Positions 43,411 through 54,900 of a stretch of 64,000 nt of DNA are shown here, one piece after another. The notes below the pieces were generated by a model. That model was not told where the DNA came from. It was given only the letters and a program-made list of their open reading frames with translations, and did no database searches. The stretch is from Closterium sp. NIES-65 (Eukaryota; Streptophyta; Zygnematophyceae; Desmidiales; Closteriaceae), in assembly GCA_948144175.1 (NCBI GenBank), contig CANXME010001443.1, positions 824,394-888,393 on the forward strand. The letters are read 5' to 3'. The stretch's first letter is position 1; every line of letters begins with the position of its first letter. The position numbers were made by a program, and so were the translations under genes.

Positions 43411-46400
43411 TCATTGTTCCTCCACCCTGCTCCCCTGTAAGTCCTGCAGGGTACGCATCCCAACAAGGTACTTGCAGCGCTCGAAATTAGCCTTCGGAAG
43501 GACCTTAGTAAGGAAGTCGGCTGCTTGATCTTCTGTCCGTACGAACTCAAAGGTAAATGCCTTTTTCTCTAGCTGTTCACGCACCCAATGATATTTAATG
43601 TCCATGTGCTTGGTCCGCCCGTGCCAGTTGTCGTTTTTCGCCAATGCTATGGCCGATTTGCTGTCAGATCTGATGGTTGTTGGACCTTGCACACGTACTC
43701 CCATTTCTTGCAGCAATCGCCTTAGCCACACTCCTTCTTGGCATGCGTAGAATAACGCCATGTATTCCGCTTCCGCGCTCGAGAGTGCAATGTCGTTCAG
43801 CTTCTTCCCTTGCCATGTGATTGCTGTCCCGCCTAGGAGAAAGACGTATCCAAAAGCTCCCTTCCTGTCCTTCTTGTCTGATGCATGGGATGCATCAGCG
43901 TATCCGATTAACTCCATTGCTTCTTCTCCGCCTTCGTATAGTAGTCCCTCTTCTCCCCGTTGCTGCAGATAGGTGATTGTGCGCTGCATCTCCTTCCATT
44001 TTCGGCCTTCTGGCTGCAGTACGTTCTGCCCCAAGAAGCTGGCAGCATGTGCACCGTCTACCCGCGTACAAGAGACAGGGTACATCACCGATCCGACCCG
44101 TGACTGGTAAGCCTTCAATGCTTGCTCCTTGCTGCCCCACTGGATGAGTTCTTCTTCTGGATTGACTTCCTTCTCTGACAGGCTGCTGAGCGGAGTGGTC
44201 ACTGCCTTGGTGCAGTCCCGTGTTCCAAACCTTTCTTGCAACCGATGAATATACTTCTTTTGGTAGAGTAACAGCTTCTTCCCTTCTCGGTCCCGCTCCA
44301 GGTTCATGCCAAGGAACAACGTGGCTCTCGGGATCTGCTTCACTTGAAAAACGGCTGCAAGGTGAGTACACACTTCCTCAACTCTGTAATCCAAAGCTCC
44401 AGCCACTAGGATGTCGTCGACGTAGAGTAGGAGGTAGACTTTCTCCTCTCCTTCGCCTTTCCAGTAAAACGCCCTGTCGCATTTGCTTTTCTGAATTCCC
44501 CCTTCGAGTAGGCGTGCATCCATAGCCTTGTACCACTCTCGAGGGCTCTGTTTCAGCCCATAGAGCGCTTTCAGCAGTTTGCATTTCCTGTCAGTCCCGT
44601 CCTCCATTCCTGTAGGCTGATCCATGTAGATGTCCTCTTCAAGTTCTCCGTAGAGGAAAGCGTTCTTGATATCAAGTTGAACCATGATGTAGTTGCGTAC
44701 CGCAACGATCTTGAAGAGTGTCCGCGCTGTAGTCAATTTGCTGACTGGTGCATATGTCTCCGTGTAGTCGATCCCCTCCACTTGCGTATAACCTTTTGCC
44801 ACCAGCCGTGCTTTGAACCTCTCCAGCTGCCCCTTATCCCCTGTTTTTATCTTGAAAATCCACTTGACGCCAACGGCATGCCTCCCTTCGGGCATTTGGA
44901 CGAGTTTCCAAGTGCCTCTTTCCGCAAGAGTGTCCAACTCTTCTTGTATAGCTGCTTTCCACTGCTCCTTGTATGGTCCAGAGAGTGCTTCCTCCATGCT
45001 CAAGGGTTCATGCGGCAGATTGTAAGTCTCTCTCCTTTCCTTGGTAATCAACGCTGTCACCGTTGAGGTGAGGAGGAGGTGAGTGTGCACGTCTTTCCAG
45101 CATGTCATCAGGACCTGTTGGTATTTTAGATTTGGTTTCTTCGTCCGCTTCCCCCTTCCCAGCTCCTCTCCTTTCACCGAAGCATCACTTGCACCCGTGT
45201 CTGCTGCCATCTCCCCTGCTTTCTCCGTGCTTGTGCCGTCTTCCTCTCTCCCAATAAGAATGGCTCCATCCTGCAGCAAGGTGTCAATCTCTGCAGCTCC
45301 TTTGTCATTGTTGCTCGTCTCGAAAAATTCCCACGGGTCGCTTTTTCCCTCGGTACTTGACTGATCTGCTTGTTCAGCTTCATCCTCTCCAATGTCTCCA
45401 TCTTTGTCGCTCGCTGATTTTGACAGAAGTGGAGTTGCAGGCGCCGCTTCCATATCACTGTTGTCGAGCTTATCCTCCGTTGGCTCCCACACCCATTCCA
45501 CTCCAGCTTGGGTATGTTCTTCTTCATCTTCTTCCCCTTCGTTGTTCGCTGTCCCCAAGCCTTTGTTTTGGGCATCTTCAAGCAGTTCCTCCGCTCGTTG
45601 AGGTATGGCAGGTGCTGTCCTTGGAGTTGTGCCCGTGTTGCTTGCCTTCCAGTCCACGTAGCTGAGGTTTTCGTAGAATGTGACATCCCTGGTCGCCAGA
45701 ACGATCCCAGTCTCCACGTCTTTAATAATCCAGCCTTTGCTCTCCGGGCATGTCCCTAAGTGCACCCCCCAACGTGCTCTTGGCAGGAGTTTGTGATCAG
45801 CTCCAGCAGAGGGCCTGTATTGCGTCATGCAGCCCCATACTCGAAGAAACTTCAGGTTAGGTTTCCGCTTGTAGAATGCTTCGTGAGGTGTCTTGTCCGC
45901 TACAAGTCCCTTTGTCGGTAGGCGATTTTTCAGCCAGCAAGCCATACCCAGCGCGTCTCCCCAGTAGGTTAGAGGTAGCTTGCTGTCCGCTATCATGCTT
46001 CGCACGCTGTTGAGCAGTGTCCTGTTCACCCGTTCCGCAACACTGTTGTGTTGAGGGGTATGGGGAATAGTACGCTGCCGTCGTATTCCCTTGGCTTTCA
46101 GGTAGTCGTTGAACTCCTTGTTGATGAACTCCCCACCATTGTCAGTTCGAAGTACTTTCAGCTGCTTGCCGCTTTGCCGTTCAGCTTCCGCCAACCAGTC
46201 CACAAAGCTCGAAAAAACCTGAGTTTTATCCATAAGTTCCGTCACCCATGTGAGTCTTGTGCCGATGTCTGTGAACGTGACAAAGTATCTGCTGCTATGT
46301 CGTGATGTGACTCTCATGGGACCGCATACATCCGCTGCTACCACTTCCATTGCCCCATATGGCTCCTTCGGTCCATGTCTTGGATGGGGAGCCTTGGTAG

Positions 46401-48234
46401 CTTTCCCTTCGATACATGAGTCGCACTTCGTGTGGGTTTCCTCAGCTCCAGTCACCTTCACTCCCGCTGCCATGTTTTTCTTCATCATTTCCTTGATCCG
46501 TTGAGTGTTCGCATGCCCCATCCTTTTGTGCAGGAGATTGATATCAACCGCTTCCGCCGCTGCTGCTACGGGAAGCTTCAGCTGCTGCAGTTCGGTCACT
46601 GCAGTATTTTCCAGCATGGTACGTAGGTCTTCTCGGGCCTTCTTCCCCTCTTCAGGTTCAGGTTGATAGGTGACCTTGTTTTCACGCGAGTCTTGCTCCT
46701 TCAGCTTCATCTCGTAGAGTCCTTGAGTCCGTGCGCCTTCCGCTAGCAGTTGCCAGTCGGGACCGAACACCCACAGCTTTCCGTTGTCACTGAACGTCTT
46801 GCAACCACTGCTGTCCAGTTGCGTTTGACTTATCAGGTTGAGGGACAGCTTCTCCACCAGGAGAACGTTGTCCATTTTCAGCTCCCCATAGGGGCTCTGT
46901 AAAATGAGGTCCCCTTCTCCTTGCACTTGAAGTTTTCCTTCATCCCCGAGTAGGACGTAAGGGACTCCGGATTCCCGGTAGTCGCGTAGCCAATCAGCGC
47001 GGTGCGTCATGTGCTGTGTGCACCCGCTGTCCATAAACCAAGCCGTCTTCTTGAATCCTTTTGACAGCAGGCACACCTCGGATGCTCGAGCAACGTTGGC
47101 TTTGTGGGCGCCTCCAAGGATGGCGTCCACCTTTGGCGTTTCTTCCACTGCTGCAGGTGCCTCCACCAGGTTTGTCTTCGCTGCTGCTGCTGGTCTTTGT
47201 TGTTGCAGCTCCTTTCCTCGGAAGTTTCTGCTAAATCGGTTGTTGTAGCAATCGGAAGCTTTGTGCCCATATTTGCTGCAATGGTTACAATTTCCATTGA
47301 AACCTCCGCTTGCCTTGTAGCCTTCTCCACGCCTTGCATCGTTGTGTTGTTGCCACTGTCCTTTCCCTTTGTAGTTCCTTCCATGGGGGTTGGAATAACA
47401 GTCGGCAGCTTTGTGCCCCTTCTTCCCGCAGTTGTAGCAGTTGCCAAAATCCCTTGGTGTTGCAGTTGCATTCAGATTTGCAGGCCTGTTGACCTCTGCT
47501 GCCGTTGCCACTGCTTCCCTCCTTTCCAGGTCAGATTTGACCAGCTCCAGCGCTTGGAGGGTCTCGAGCAGCTGGGTCATATCCTTGGGCGTGTTGCAGG
47601 TAAGAATTCCGATCTCTGCTGTCCACTCCTTGGGTAGGCCGCTGATGATGTATCCCATCATGTGCTTCTCTGATTCGGGCGCCCCCATTGCTGTGAGATC
47701 ATCGTTGTAGCTCTTGGCTCGATTCACGTAGTCAATGATCTTCTCCGTTGGCTCCATTGCAAGCAGCAGCAGTTTCTTTCTCACTGCAGTCAAATTCGTG
47801 TCGCTCCGTCCGAGATATACCGCTTCCATGTATGCCCATGCACGTTGTGCTGAATTGATTTCGTCCGCAAACTGGTCCAGCCCCACAGCGATGGAGTCCG
47901 AAACTGAGTGACACAGTTGGAAGAAAGCTTGCAAACTTTTCTTCTTGTATGTCTTCTTTTCTTGTGCCGTTGCCGTTGCAGGTGGAGGTACTCCTTCCTC
48001 TGTCTCCTCGTCCGCTTTGTAGAGGGGCCAGATATCAACTTCTCTTGCCCTCCGCATGAACTTAAGTCGCCATGTGCTGTAGTTGTTGCCATTGAACCGT
48101 TGCGCCTCGCTCAGGCCAATCGTTGGCCTGGCCACCACGTGCCCTTGTGTAAGGGCCTCCAAGAGGGCTTGGACTTGGGGAACTTCAGCACTGACTGAAG
48201 AACCCGAGCTTGCCTCACCATCCCCATTCGGCAT
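43411..48234 (-). CDS. Gag-Pol polyprotein of copia C
   Basis: One open frame of about 1,607 residues from the ATG at 48234; an open extension runs to 48279 without an ATG. Order of parts: gag of the UBN2 type, two classical zinc knuckles (CYNCGKKGHKAADC and CNHCSKYGHKASDC), protease (MDSGCTQHM), the short integrase-leading domain with KRMGHANTQR, integrase core (DNGGEF), reverse transcriptase (LLYVDDILVA) and RNase H (GYADASHASD). All key motifs are present and I see no break, so the element looks whole. Confidence 0.95.
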   Translation of the reverse strand: MPNGDGEASSGSSVSAEVPQVQALLEALTQGHVVARPTIGLSEAQRFNGNNYSTWRLKFMRRAREVDIWPLYKADEETEEGVPPPATATAQEKKTYKKKSLQAFFQLCHSVSDSIAVGLDQFADEINSAQRAWAYMEAVYLGRSDTNLTAVRKKLLLLAMEPTEKIIDYVNRAKSYNDDLTAMGAPESEKHMMGYIISGLPKEWTAEIGILTCNTPKDMTQLLETLQALELVKSDLERREAVATAAEVNRPANLNATATPRDFGNCYNCGKKGHKAADCYSNPHGRNYKGKGQWQQHNDARRGEGYKASGGFNGNCNHCSKYGHKASDCYNNRFSRNFRGKELQQQRPAAAAKTNLVEAPAAVEETPKVDAILGGAHKANVARASEVCLLSKGFKKTAWFMDSGCTQHMTHRADWLRDYRESGVPYVLLGDEGKLQVQGEGDLILQSPYGELKMDNVLLVEKLSLNLISQTQLDSSGCKTFSDNGKLWVFGPDWQLLAEGARTQGLYEMKLKEQDSRENKVTYQPEPEEGKKAREDLRTMLENTAVTELQQLKLPVAAAAEAVDINLLHKRMGHANTQRIKEMMKKNMAAGVKVTGAEETHTKCDSCIEGKATKAPHPRHGPKEPYGAMEVVAADVCGPMRVTSRHSSRYFVTFTDIGTRLTWVTELMDKTQVFSSFVDWLAEAERQSGKQLKVLRTDNGGEFINKEFNDYLKAKGIRRQRTIPHTPQHNSVAERVNRTLLNSVRSMIADSKLPLTYWGDALGMACWLKNRLPTKGLVADKTPHEAFYKRKPNLKFLRVWGCMTQYRPSAGADHKLLPRARWGVHLGTCPESKGWIIKDVETGIVLATRDVTFYENLSYVDWKASNTGTTPRTAPAIPQRAEELLEDAQNKGLGTANNEGEEDEEEHTQAGVEWVWEPTEDKLDNSDMEAAPATPLLSKSASDKDGDIGEDEAEQADQSSTEGKSDPWEFFETSNNDKGAAEIDTLLQDGAILIGREEDGTSTEKAGEMAADTGASDASVKGEELGRGKRTKKPNLKYQQVLMTCWKDVHTHLLLTSTVTALITKERRETYNLPHEPLSMEEALSGPYKEQWKAAIQEELDTLAERGTWKLVQMPEGRHAVGVKWIFKIKTGDKGQLERFKARLVAKGYTQVEGIDYTETYAPVSKLTTARTLFKIVAVRNYIMVQLDIKNAFLYGELEEDIYMDQPTGMEDGTDRKCKLLKALYGLKQSPREWYKAMDARLLEGGIQKSKCDRAFYWKGEGEEKVYLLLYVDDILVAGALDYRVEEVCTHLAAVFQVKQIPRATLFLGMNLERDREGKKLLLYQKKYIHRLQERFGTRDCTKAVTTPLSSLSEKEVNPEEELIQWGSKEQALKAYQSRVGSVMYPVSCTRVDGAHAASFLGQNVLQPEGRKWKEMQRTITYLQQRGEEGLLYEGGEEAMELIGYADASHASDKKDRKGAFGYVFLLGGTAITWQGKKLNDIALSSAEAEYMALFYACQEGVWLRRLLQEMGVRVQGPTTIRSDSKSAIALAKNDNWHGRTKHMDIKYHWVREQLEKKAFTFEFVRTEDQAADFLTKVLPKANFERCKYLVGMRTLQDLQGSRVEEQ

Positions 48235-48301
48235 GATGCAGGAACTTGTCTTGGCCCTTCTTGAATGCTTGAAACGCACTATAACCAGCTCTGATACCAG
48301 C

Positions 48302-48855
48302 TCTGAGACTTAAACGTAGTGAGTACGTGACTTAGCAGGTCACGAAAGTAGCAGTAGCGGGCTCCAAACTGGATCTGAAAGTTGAGAAATCAGGTTGCTT
48401 TCCAACCCAGGTTGCAAACAGAAAGTTTCACTATGAAAAATTGATACAATGAGGAAAACAGAACATGATATTTAAGCAATCTGAAATCCGAATTTCAATG
48501 TGCGCCTCGCGTAACGCGCCTCGTCGCGAATCCGAATTTCGTAACAGTAACCGGCATTGAAAACCGAAATTCAAACTGAACCGTCGGTGAAACCGACTTT
48601 CTTCAACTCCACCGAACACCGCCTCCAGAAAGGTTGGGAAAATTCTGGCGGTCCAGAACGTTCTCCCTTCTCTTCCTCCTCAAACCCTCGTTTTCACCAG
48701 CTCTTCCTCAGGATCTCTCACCTAACTCTTCCCACCGTCAGAACTCGTTATTCCAGCCTATTCTCTCCCACCGCCATAGGTAAGGCAATTTCCAAGTGTC
48801 CTGTTCTGTCGTTTTCATGCTCTAGAGTCGGTGCAGCGGCGAACCACTTCTAACA
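48302..48855 (-). repeat. 5' LTR of copia C
   Basis: 554 bp, full length, next to the primer site. It borders the LRR gene at its outer side. Confidence 0.95.
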
Positions 48856-48911
48856 CGGGCGACGGGCAGCGCGTGCGGCGAGCACACGGGAAAACGCGCG
48901 CGGAACAATCG

Positions 48912-51900
48912 ATGTGGGCCGCGATGGGAAAGCGCGGAGACGTCGTGGTACCGAGAGCGGCCGCGGTGGTGGCGCTGGTGGTGGCGTGCTGCTGCATGTC
49001 GCGGCTCGTTCGCGCTGCACCCGTGCTGGACGCTGAGAGTAAGCCGTGCTGGACACACATTTTTCCCTCCACCTATTCAGCAAGCACAACATAAGTCCGT
49101 ACCGGCAACTACCCATCACTGCTGCTTGCAGCTTTCCCTCCTGCCATCCCCTCCTCGATCCTTCTTCCCTCTCCCTGTTTCTCGCGCCTCTCCCTTGGTA
49201 TCTTCCCAACACGTTTTATGGCATGGCATGGGTGAGAGGCATCATGCCATGGATGGATGCATGCCATGGATAGATGGATGGCATGGCATGGATGGATGAA
49301 TCATGGATGGATGGATGGATGGATGGATCATGGATGGATGGATGGCATGGATGGATAACATTGATGGATGGCAGTGGAAGCTTTGGAGAATCTAGTTCGG
49401 AAGGATGCGCCGGGTATGAGGACATGGAGCAGAGGCACGGATTGCAACAACATGGATTGCGTGGAGTGTGATGTCAATGGGCATGTCATTGCACTGTAAG
49501 GATGTGATCGCACTGTAAGCATGTCATTGCGCTGTAAGCATGTGATCGCACTGTAAGCATGTCATCGCACTGTAAGCATGTGATCGCACTGTAAGCATGT
49601 CATTGCGCTGTAAGCATGTCTTTGCACTGTAAGCATGTCATCGCACTGTAAGCATGTCATCGCACTGTAAGCATGTCATCGCATTGTAAGCATGTCATTG
49701 CGCTGTAAGCATGTCATCGCACTGTAAGCATGTCATTGCACTGTAAGCATGTCGTTGCACTAAAAGCATGTCATTGCACTGTAAGCATGTCATTGCACTA
49801 AAAACATGTCATTGCACTGTAAGCATGTCATTGCACTGTAGGCATGTCATTGCACTGTAAGCATGTCATTGCACTGTAAGCATGCCATTGCACTAAAAGC
49901 ATGTCATTGCACTGTAAGCATGTCATTGCACTGCAAGCATGTCATTGCAGTGTAAGCATGTCATTGCACTGTAAGCATGCTATTGCACTGTAAGCATGTC
50001 ATTGCACTATAAGCATGCCATTGCACTGCAAGCATGCCATTGCACTGCAAGCATGCCATTGCACTGCAAGCATGCCATTGCATTGCAAGCATGCCATTGC
50101 ATTGCAAGCATGCCATTGCATTGCAAGCATGCCGTTGCATTGCAAGCATGCCGTTGCATTGCAAGCATGCCGTTGCATTGCAAGCATGCCATTGCATTGC
50201 AAGCATGCCGTTGCATTGCCAGCATGCCGTTGCATTGCGAGCATGCCATTGCATTGCGAGCATGCCATTGCATTGCGAGCATGCCATTGCATTGCAAGCA
50301 TGCCATTGCGAGCATGCCATTGCATTGCGAGCATGCCATTACATTGCGAGCATGCCATTGCATTGCGAGCATGCCATTGCATTGCGAGCATGCCATTGCA
50401 TTGCGAGCATGCCATTGCATTGCGAGCATGGCCATTCGAGCATGCCATTGCATTGCGAGCATGCCATTGCATTGCGAGCATGCCATTGCATTGCGAGCAT
50501 GCCATTGCATTGCGAGGCATGCCATTGCATTGCGAGCATGCCATTGCATTGCAAGCATGCCATTGCGAGCATGCCATTGCATTGCGAGCATGCCATTGCA
50601 TTGCGAGCATGCCATTGCGGCATTGCGAGCATGCCATTGCATTGCGAGCATGCCATTGCATTGCGAGCATGCCATTGCATTGCGAGCATGCCATTGCATT
50701 GCGAGCATGCCATTGCATTGCGAGCATGCCATTGCATTGCGAGCATGCCATTGCATTGCGAGCATGCCATTGCATTGCGAGCATGCCATTGCATTGCCAG
50801 CATGCCATTGCACTGCAAGCATGCCATTGCACTGCAAGCATGCCATTGCACTGCAAGCATGCCATTGCACTGCGAGCATGCCATTGCATTGCAAGCATGC
50901 CAGTGCATTGCAAGCATGCCATTGCATTGCAAGTATGCCATTGCATTGCAAGCATGCCATGGCATTGCAAGCATGCCATTGCAATGCAAGCATGCCATTG
51001 CAATGCAAGCATGCCATTGCATTGCAAGCATGCCATGGCATTGCAAGCATGCCATTGCAATGCAAGCATGCCATTGCAATGCAAGCATGCCATTGCATTG
51101 CAAGCATGCCATGGCATTGCAAGCATGCCATTGCAATGCAAGCATGCCATTGCAATGCAAGCATGCCATTGCATTGCAAGCATGCCATTGCAATGTACAA
51201 CCTGCATTGCGTAGCAAGCATGGATGGCATGCCGTTACCTCTGATTCCATTTCCTTCGACTCTATGAAGCCCATATTTGAGTCGACTTCAATTCTTCCCC
51301 CTCCTTCCATGCCATTTCTCCCCCTCCTTCCATGCTGTTCCTCCCCCTCCTTCCATGCCCTTCTTCCCCCTCCTTCCATTCCATCCTTCTCCCTCCATCC
51401 ATTCCATCCTTCTCTTCCCACAGCTCCATTGACCAGTGCGCCCGCATCGGCCCACTGACCCCTGCTCTCCTCGCATTGCCCTATCTCAAAGACCTGTGAG
51501 ACTGCTGCTATCTCACTAATTCTCCCCCATGGTCCAATTCACCCCAATGATTCGTCGTTGCTTGTAATGAATTGTCGTTGCTTGTAATGAATTGTCGTTG
51601 CTTGTAATGAATTGTCGTTGCTTGTAATGAACTGTCGTTGCTTGTAACGAATCGTCGTTGCTTGTAATGAATTGTCGTTGCTTGAAATGAATTGTCGTTG
51701 CTTGTAATGAATTGGCTTGTAACGAATTGTCCCTTGCTTTTAATGAATTGTCCATGCTTGTGATGAATTGTCCTTGCTTGTGATGAAATAATTGTCCTCG
51801 CTGGTACATTTCTCACTTATCATCACTTGGACAGACATGTCTTTGCCTGCACTGACTTGCATGTGACTGACTTGCATTGCATTTGATTGACTGAACACAG

Positions 51901-54900
51901 CTTCCTTTGTCTTGCCTGCCGTCTCTTCCATTCTCTTATCTTGTCTCACCCACATCACCCTCTGTGGTACCTCTCCTCATGTTTCCTCCGTTTCACTACA
52001 TTTCTGCCCCTACCCCTGTGTCCATCCTTTCCCCCTTACTCCTATGAACTCCAATCCATCCACCCACCCATGTTCTTACCGCCTCTCCACCATCTTTGCG
52101 TGTGCTGCCTCTCTGGCTGCAGTGAGTTGAGGTACTGCAATCCATTCCCTTGGTTGCCCCCGGATACCCAAGGCAGAAACACCTTTCCCTTGGGACATCT
52201 GCAGCAGCTCACTCGCCTGTGAGTGCACTCGGGGAGGGGATGCAGCAGGTGGGGGAGGAGTGAGTGGGTGAGTGGGTGAGTGGCTGGGTGCTGGGTGGCT
52301 GGGTGGGTGGGTATGCGAAGCGAATTGCTGGGTGGGAGGGTGAGGGGGTGAGGTGGTAAGTGAGTGAGTGAGGTGAGAATGAGTGTAAGTGATGCAACAA
52401 GATGAGGGTTGCAGAGTTGTTCTTCCACCCGACTCTGCGTCGACACCATGTACATGTGGCGCCTCGTCCCATGTCACCCCTCATATCCCATGTCACCCCT
52501 CATATCCCATGTCACCCCTCATATCCCATGTCACCCCTCATATCCCATGTCACCCCTGATATCCCATGTCATCCCTCATATCCCATGTCACCCCTCATAT
52601 CCCATGTCACCCCTCATATCCCATGTCACCCCTCATATCCCATGTCACCCCTCATATCCCATGTCACCCCTCATATCCCATGTCACCCCTCATATCCCAT
52701 GTCACCCCTTGATAGAATTGGAACTGAACTGATTTCTTGATAAGGAAGGCACTAGGCCTTGTACAAACACGGTTGGGTTGAGCAAAGCTAGGGAAAGGAT
52801 GGGATGGGAATCCTAGCAAATCTCGAATTGGTGAGTTGGCAGATTTGCAGGATTACGAGGGACTCCCAACCAGATAGGGTTGGGATTACAAATCTACACC
52901 CAACCTACAAAGTAACCTAACCGATATAGAATATAGTACAAAGTGTTGACTGACTATTTCTAACACCCCTCATATCCCATGTCACCCCTCATATCCCATG
53001 TCACCCCTCATATCCCATATCACCCCTCATATCCCATGTCACCCCTCATATCCATGTCACCCCTCATATCCCATGTCACCCCTCATATCCCATGTCACCC
53101 CTCATATCCCATGTCACCCCTCATATCCCATGTCACCCCTCATATCCCATGTCACCCCTCATATCCCTTGTCATCCCTCATATCCCATTTCACCCCTCAT
53201 ATCCCATGTCATCCCTCATATCCCATGTCACCCCTCATATCCCATGTCATCCCTCATATCCCATGTCACCCCTCATATCCCATGTCACCCCTCATATCCC
53301 ATGTCATCCCTCGTATCCCATGTCACCCCTCATATCCCATGTCACCCCTCATATCCCATGTCACCCCTCATATCCCATGTCACCCCTCATATCCCATGTC
53401 ACCCCTCATATCCCATGTCACCCCTCATATCCCATGTCACCCCTCATATCCCATGTCACCCCTATCAGTCACCCCTCATATCCCTTGTCATCCCTCATAT
53501 CCCATGTCACCCCTCATATCCCATGTCGCCCCTCATATCCCATGTCACCCCTCATATCCCATGTCACCCCTCATATCCCATGTCACCCCTTGATAGAATT
53601 GGAACTGAACTGATTTCTTGATAAGGAAGGCACTAGGCCTTAAGTACAAACACGGTTGGGTTGAGCAAAGCTAGGGAAAGGATGGGATGGGAATCCTAGC
53701 AAATCTCCAATTGGTGAGTTGGCAGATTTGCAGGATTACGAGGGAATCCCAACCAGATAGGGTTGGGATTGCAAATCTACACCCAACCTACAAAGTAACC
53801 TAACCGATATAGAATATAGTACAAAGTGTTGACTGACTATTTGTAACACACCCCCTAGGCTGACAACACTTCAGCCACATGGCGGCCCAACACCTATGGA
53901 CGAGAGGAGGCGGTAGTGGTCTTGGCGAACAAGAGACTTGGTAAACAAGTCAGCAAGGTTGCAGTCGGAGGCAATGTGTTCAGCCTTCAGCTGCTCGCGC
54001 TGCACCAGCTCACGAAGAAAGTAATGACGGACCTCAATGTGCTTGGTGCGGCCGTGGAAGACGGGGTCCTTTGTGAGATGAATGGTGCTCTCGCTGTCAC
54101 ACCAAAGCGTTGGGGCTGGTTGAGGATACCCAAGTTCTGCCAGCAAAAAGGAGAGCCAACGGGCCTCCTAAGCAGCCATGGTCCCGGCATACAGCTCGGC
54201 CTCACAGGTCGACAGTGAGACGGAAGACGACCGAGTGGAGCGCCAACTTACAACCCCACTGCCAAGGGTAAAGCAATACCCTTGGGAAGAGCGCCGATCA
54301 CTCTGGTCATTAGCATAGGAGGAGTCACTGTACCCCTCAAGGCGAACAGGGGAAGAGCCGCCAAGAGTGAGCACATAGTCCTATGTGCCTTTGAGATAGC
54401 GGAGGACCCGCTTGGCGGCAGACCAGTGGAGGCTCGTGAAGCGACTAGGTGCAACGTAGCGAGACAGGACACTGACTTGATAGGCCAAGTCTGGTCGAGT
54501 GCACATCATCGCGTACATGAGGGAACCAACGAGCTCGGGATAAGCTTCATCACAGGGCTCAGGTGAGGGAATAGGTTGCAGTGAGTTGGTGCTGTAGAGA
54601 GAGTGGGGTGGGCATTGAAGCTACTTCCTGCATCTTGAACATGGTCAGAACGTTGTTGATGTAGAACTTCTGAGAGAGGGTGATGGTGCGGGCCGTGCGA
54701 TCACGTGTGATTTCCATGCCCAGATAGTTCATAAGCTTCCCAAGATCCTTCATGGCCAGCTTCTCACCAAGTGCGGTTTCGACTGCTGCCAGCTCAGTCT
54801 GATCCTTGGTGACAAGGATCATGTCATCGACATAAACCAAGATGAAGAAGCGGGATGGTGTTGCTCGGATGAAGAGGCTGGGGTCAGAAGTGGATGGGTG

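Larger units (their letters stand above)
35191..48855 (-). mobile_element. Ty1/copia retrotransposon C, looks whole, split by nested element B
   Basis: Its LTRs are 554 bp: the right one is 48302-48855 and the left one is in two parts, 35191-35441 and 43060-43362, separated by element B. The target duplication is CGGGC (35186-35190 and 48856-48860). A primer site TGGTATCAGAGC lies just inside the right LTR. Without B it is about 6.05 kb. Its gag-pol frame is a single open stretch. The LTRs differ at two sites by eye, so it is young. It inserted 56 bp upstream of the LRR gene start. Confidence 0.95.

Noticed and set aside
49996-51458. Open frames of 400-470 codons on both strands
   Set aside because: They follow the 19-bp array and have no protein features; they come from the repeat.
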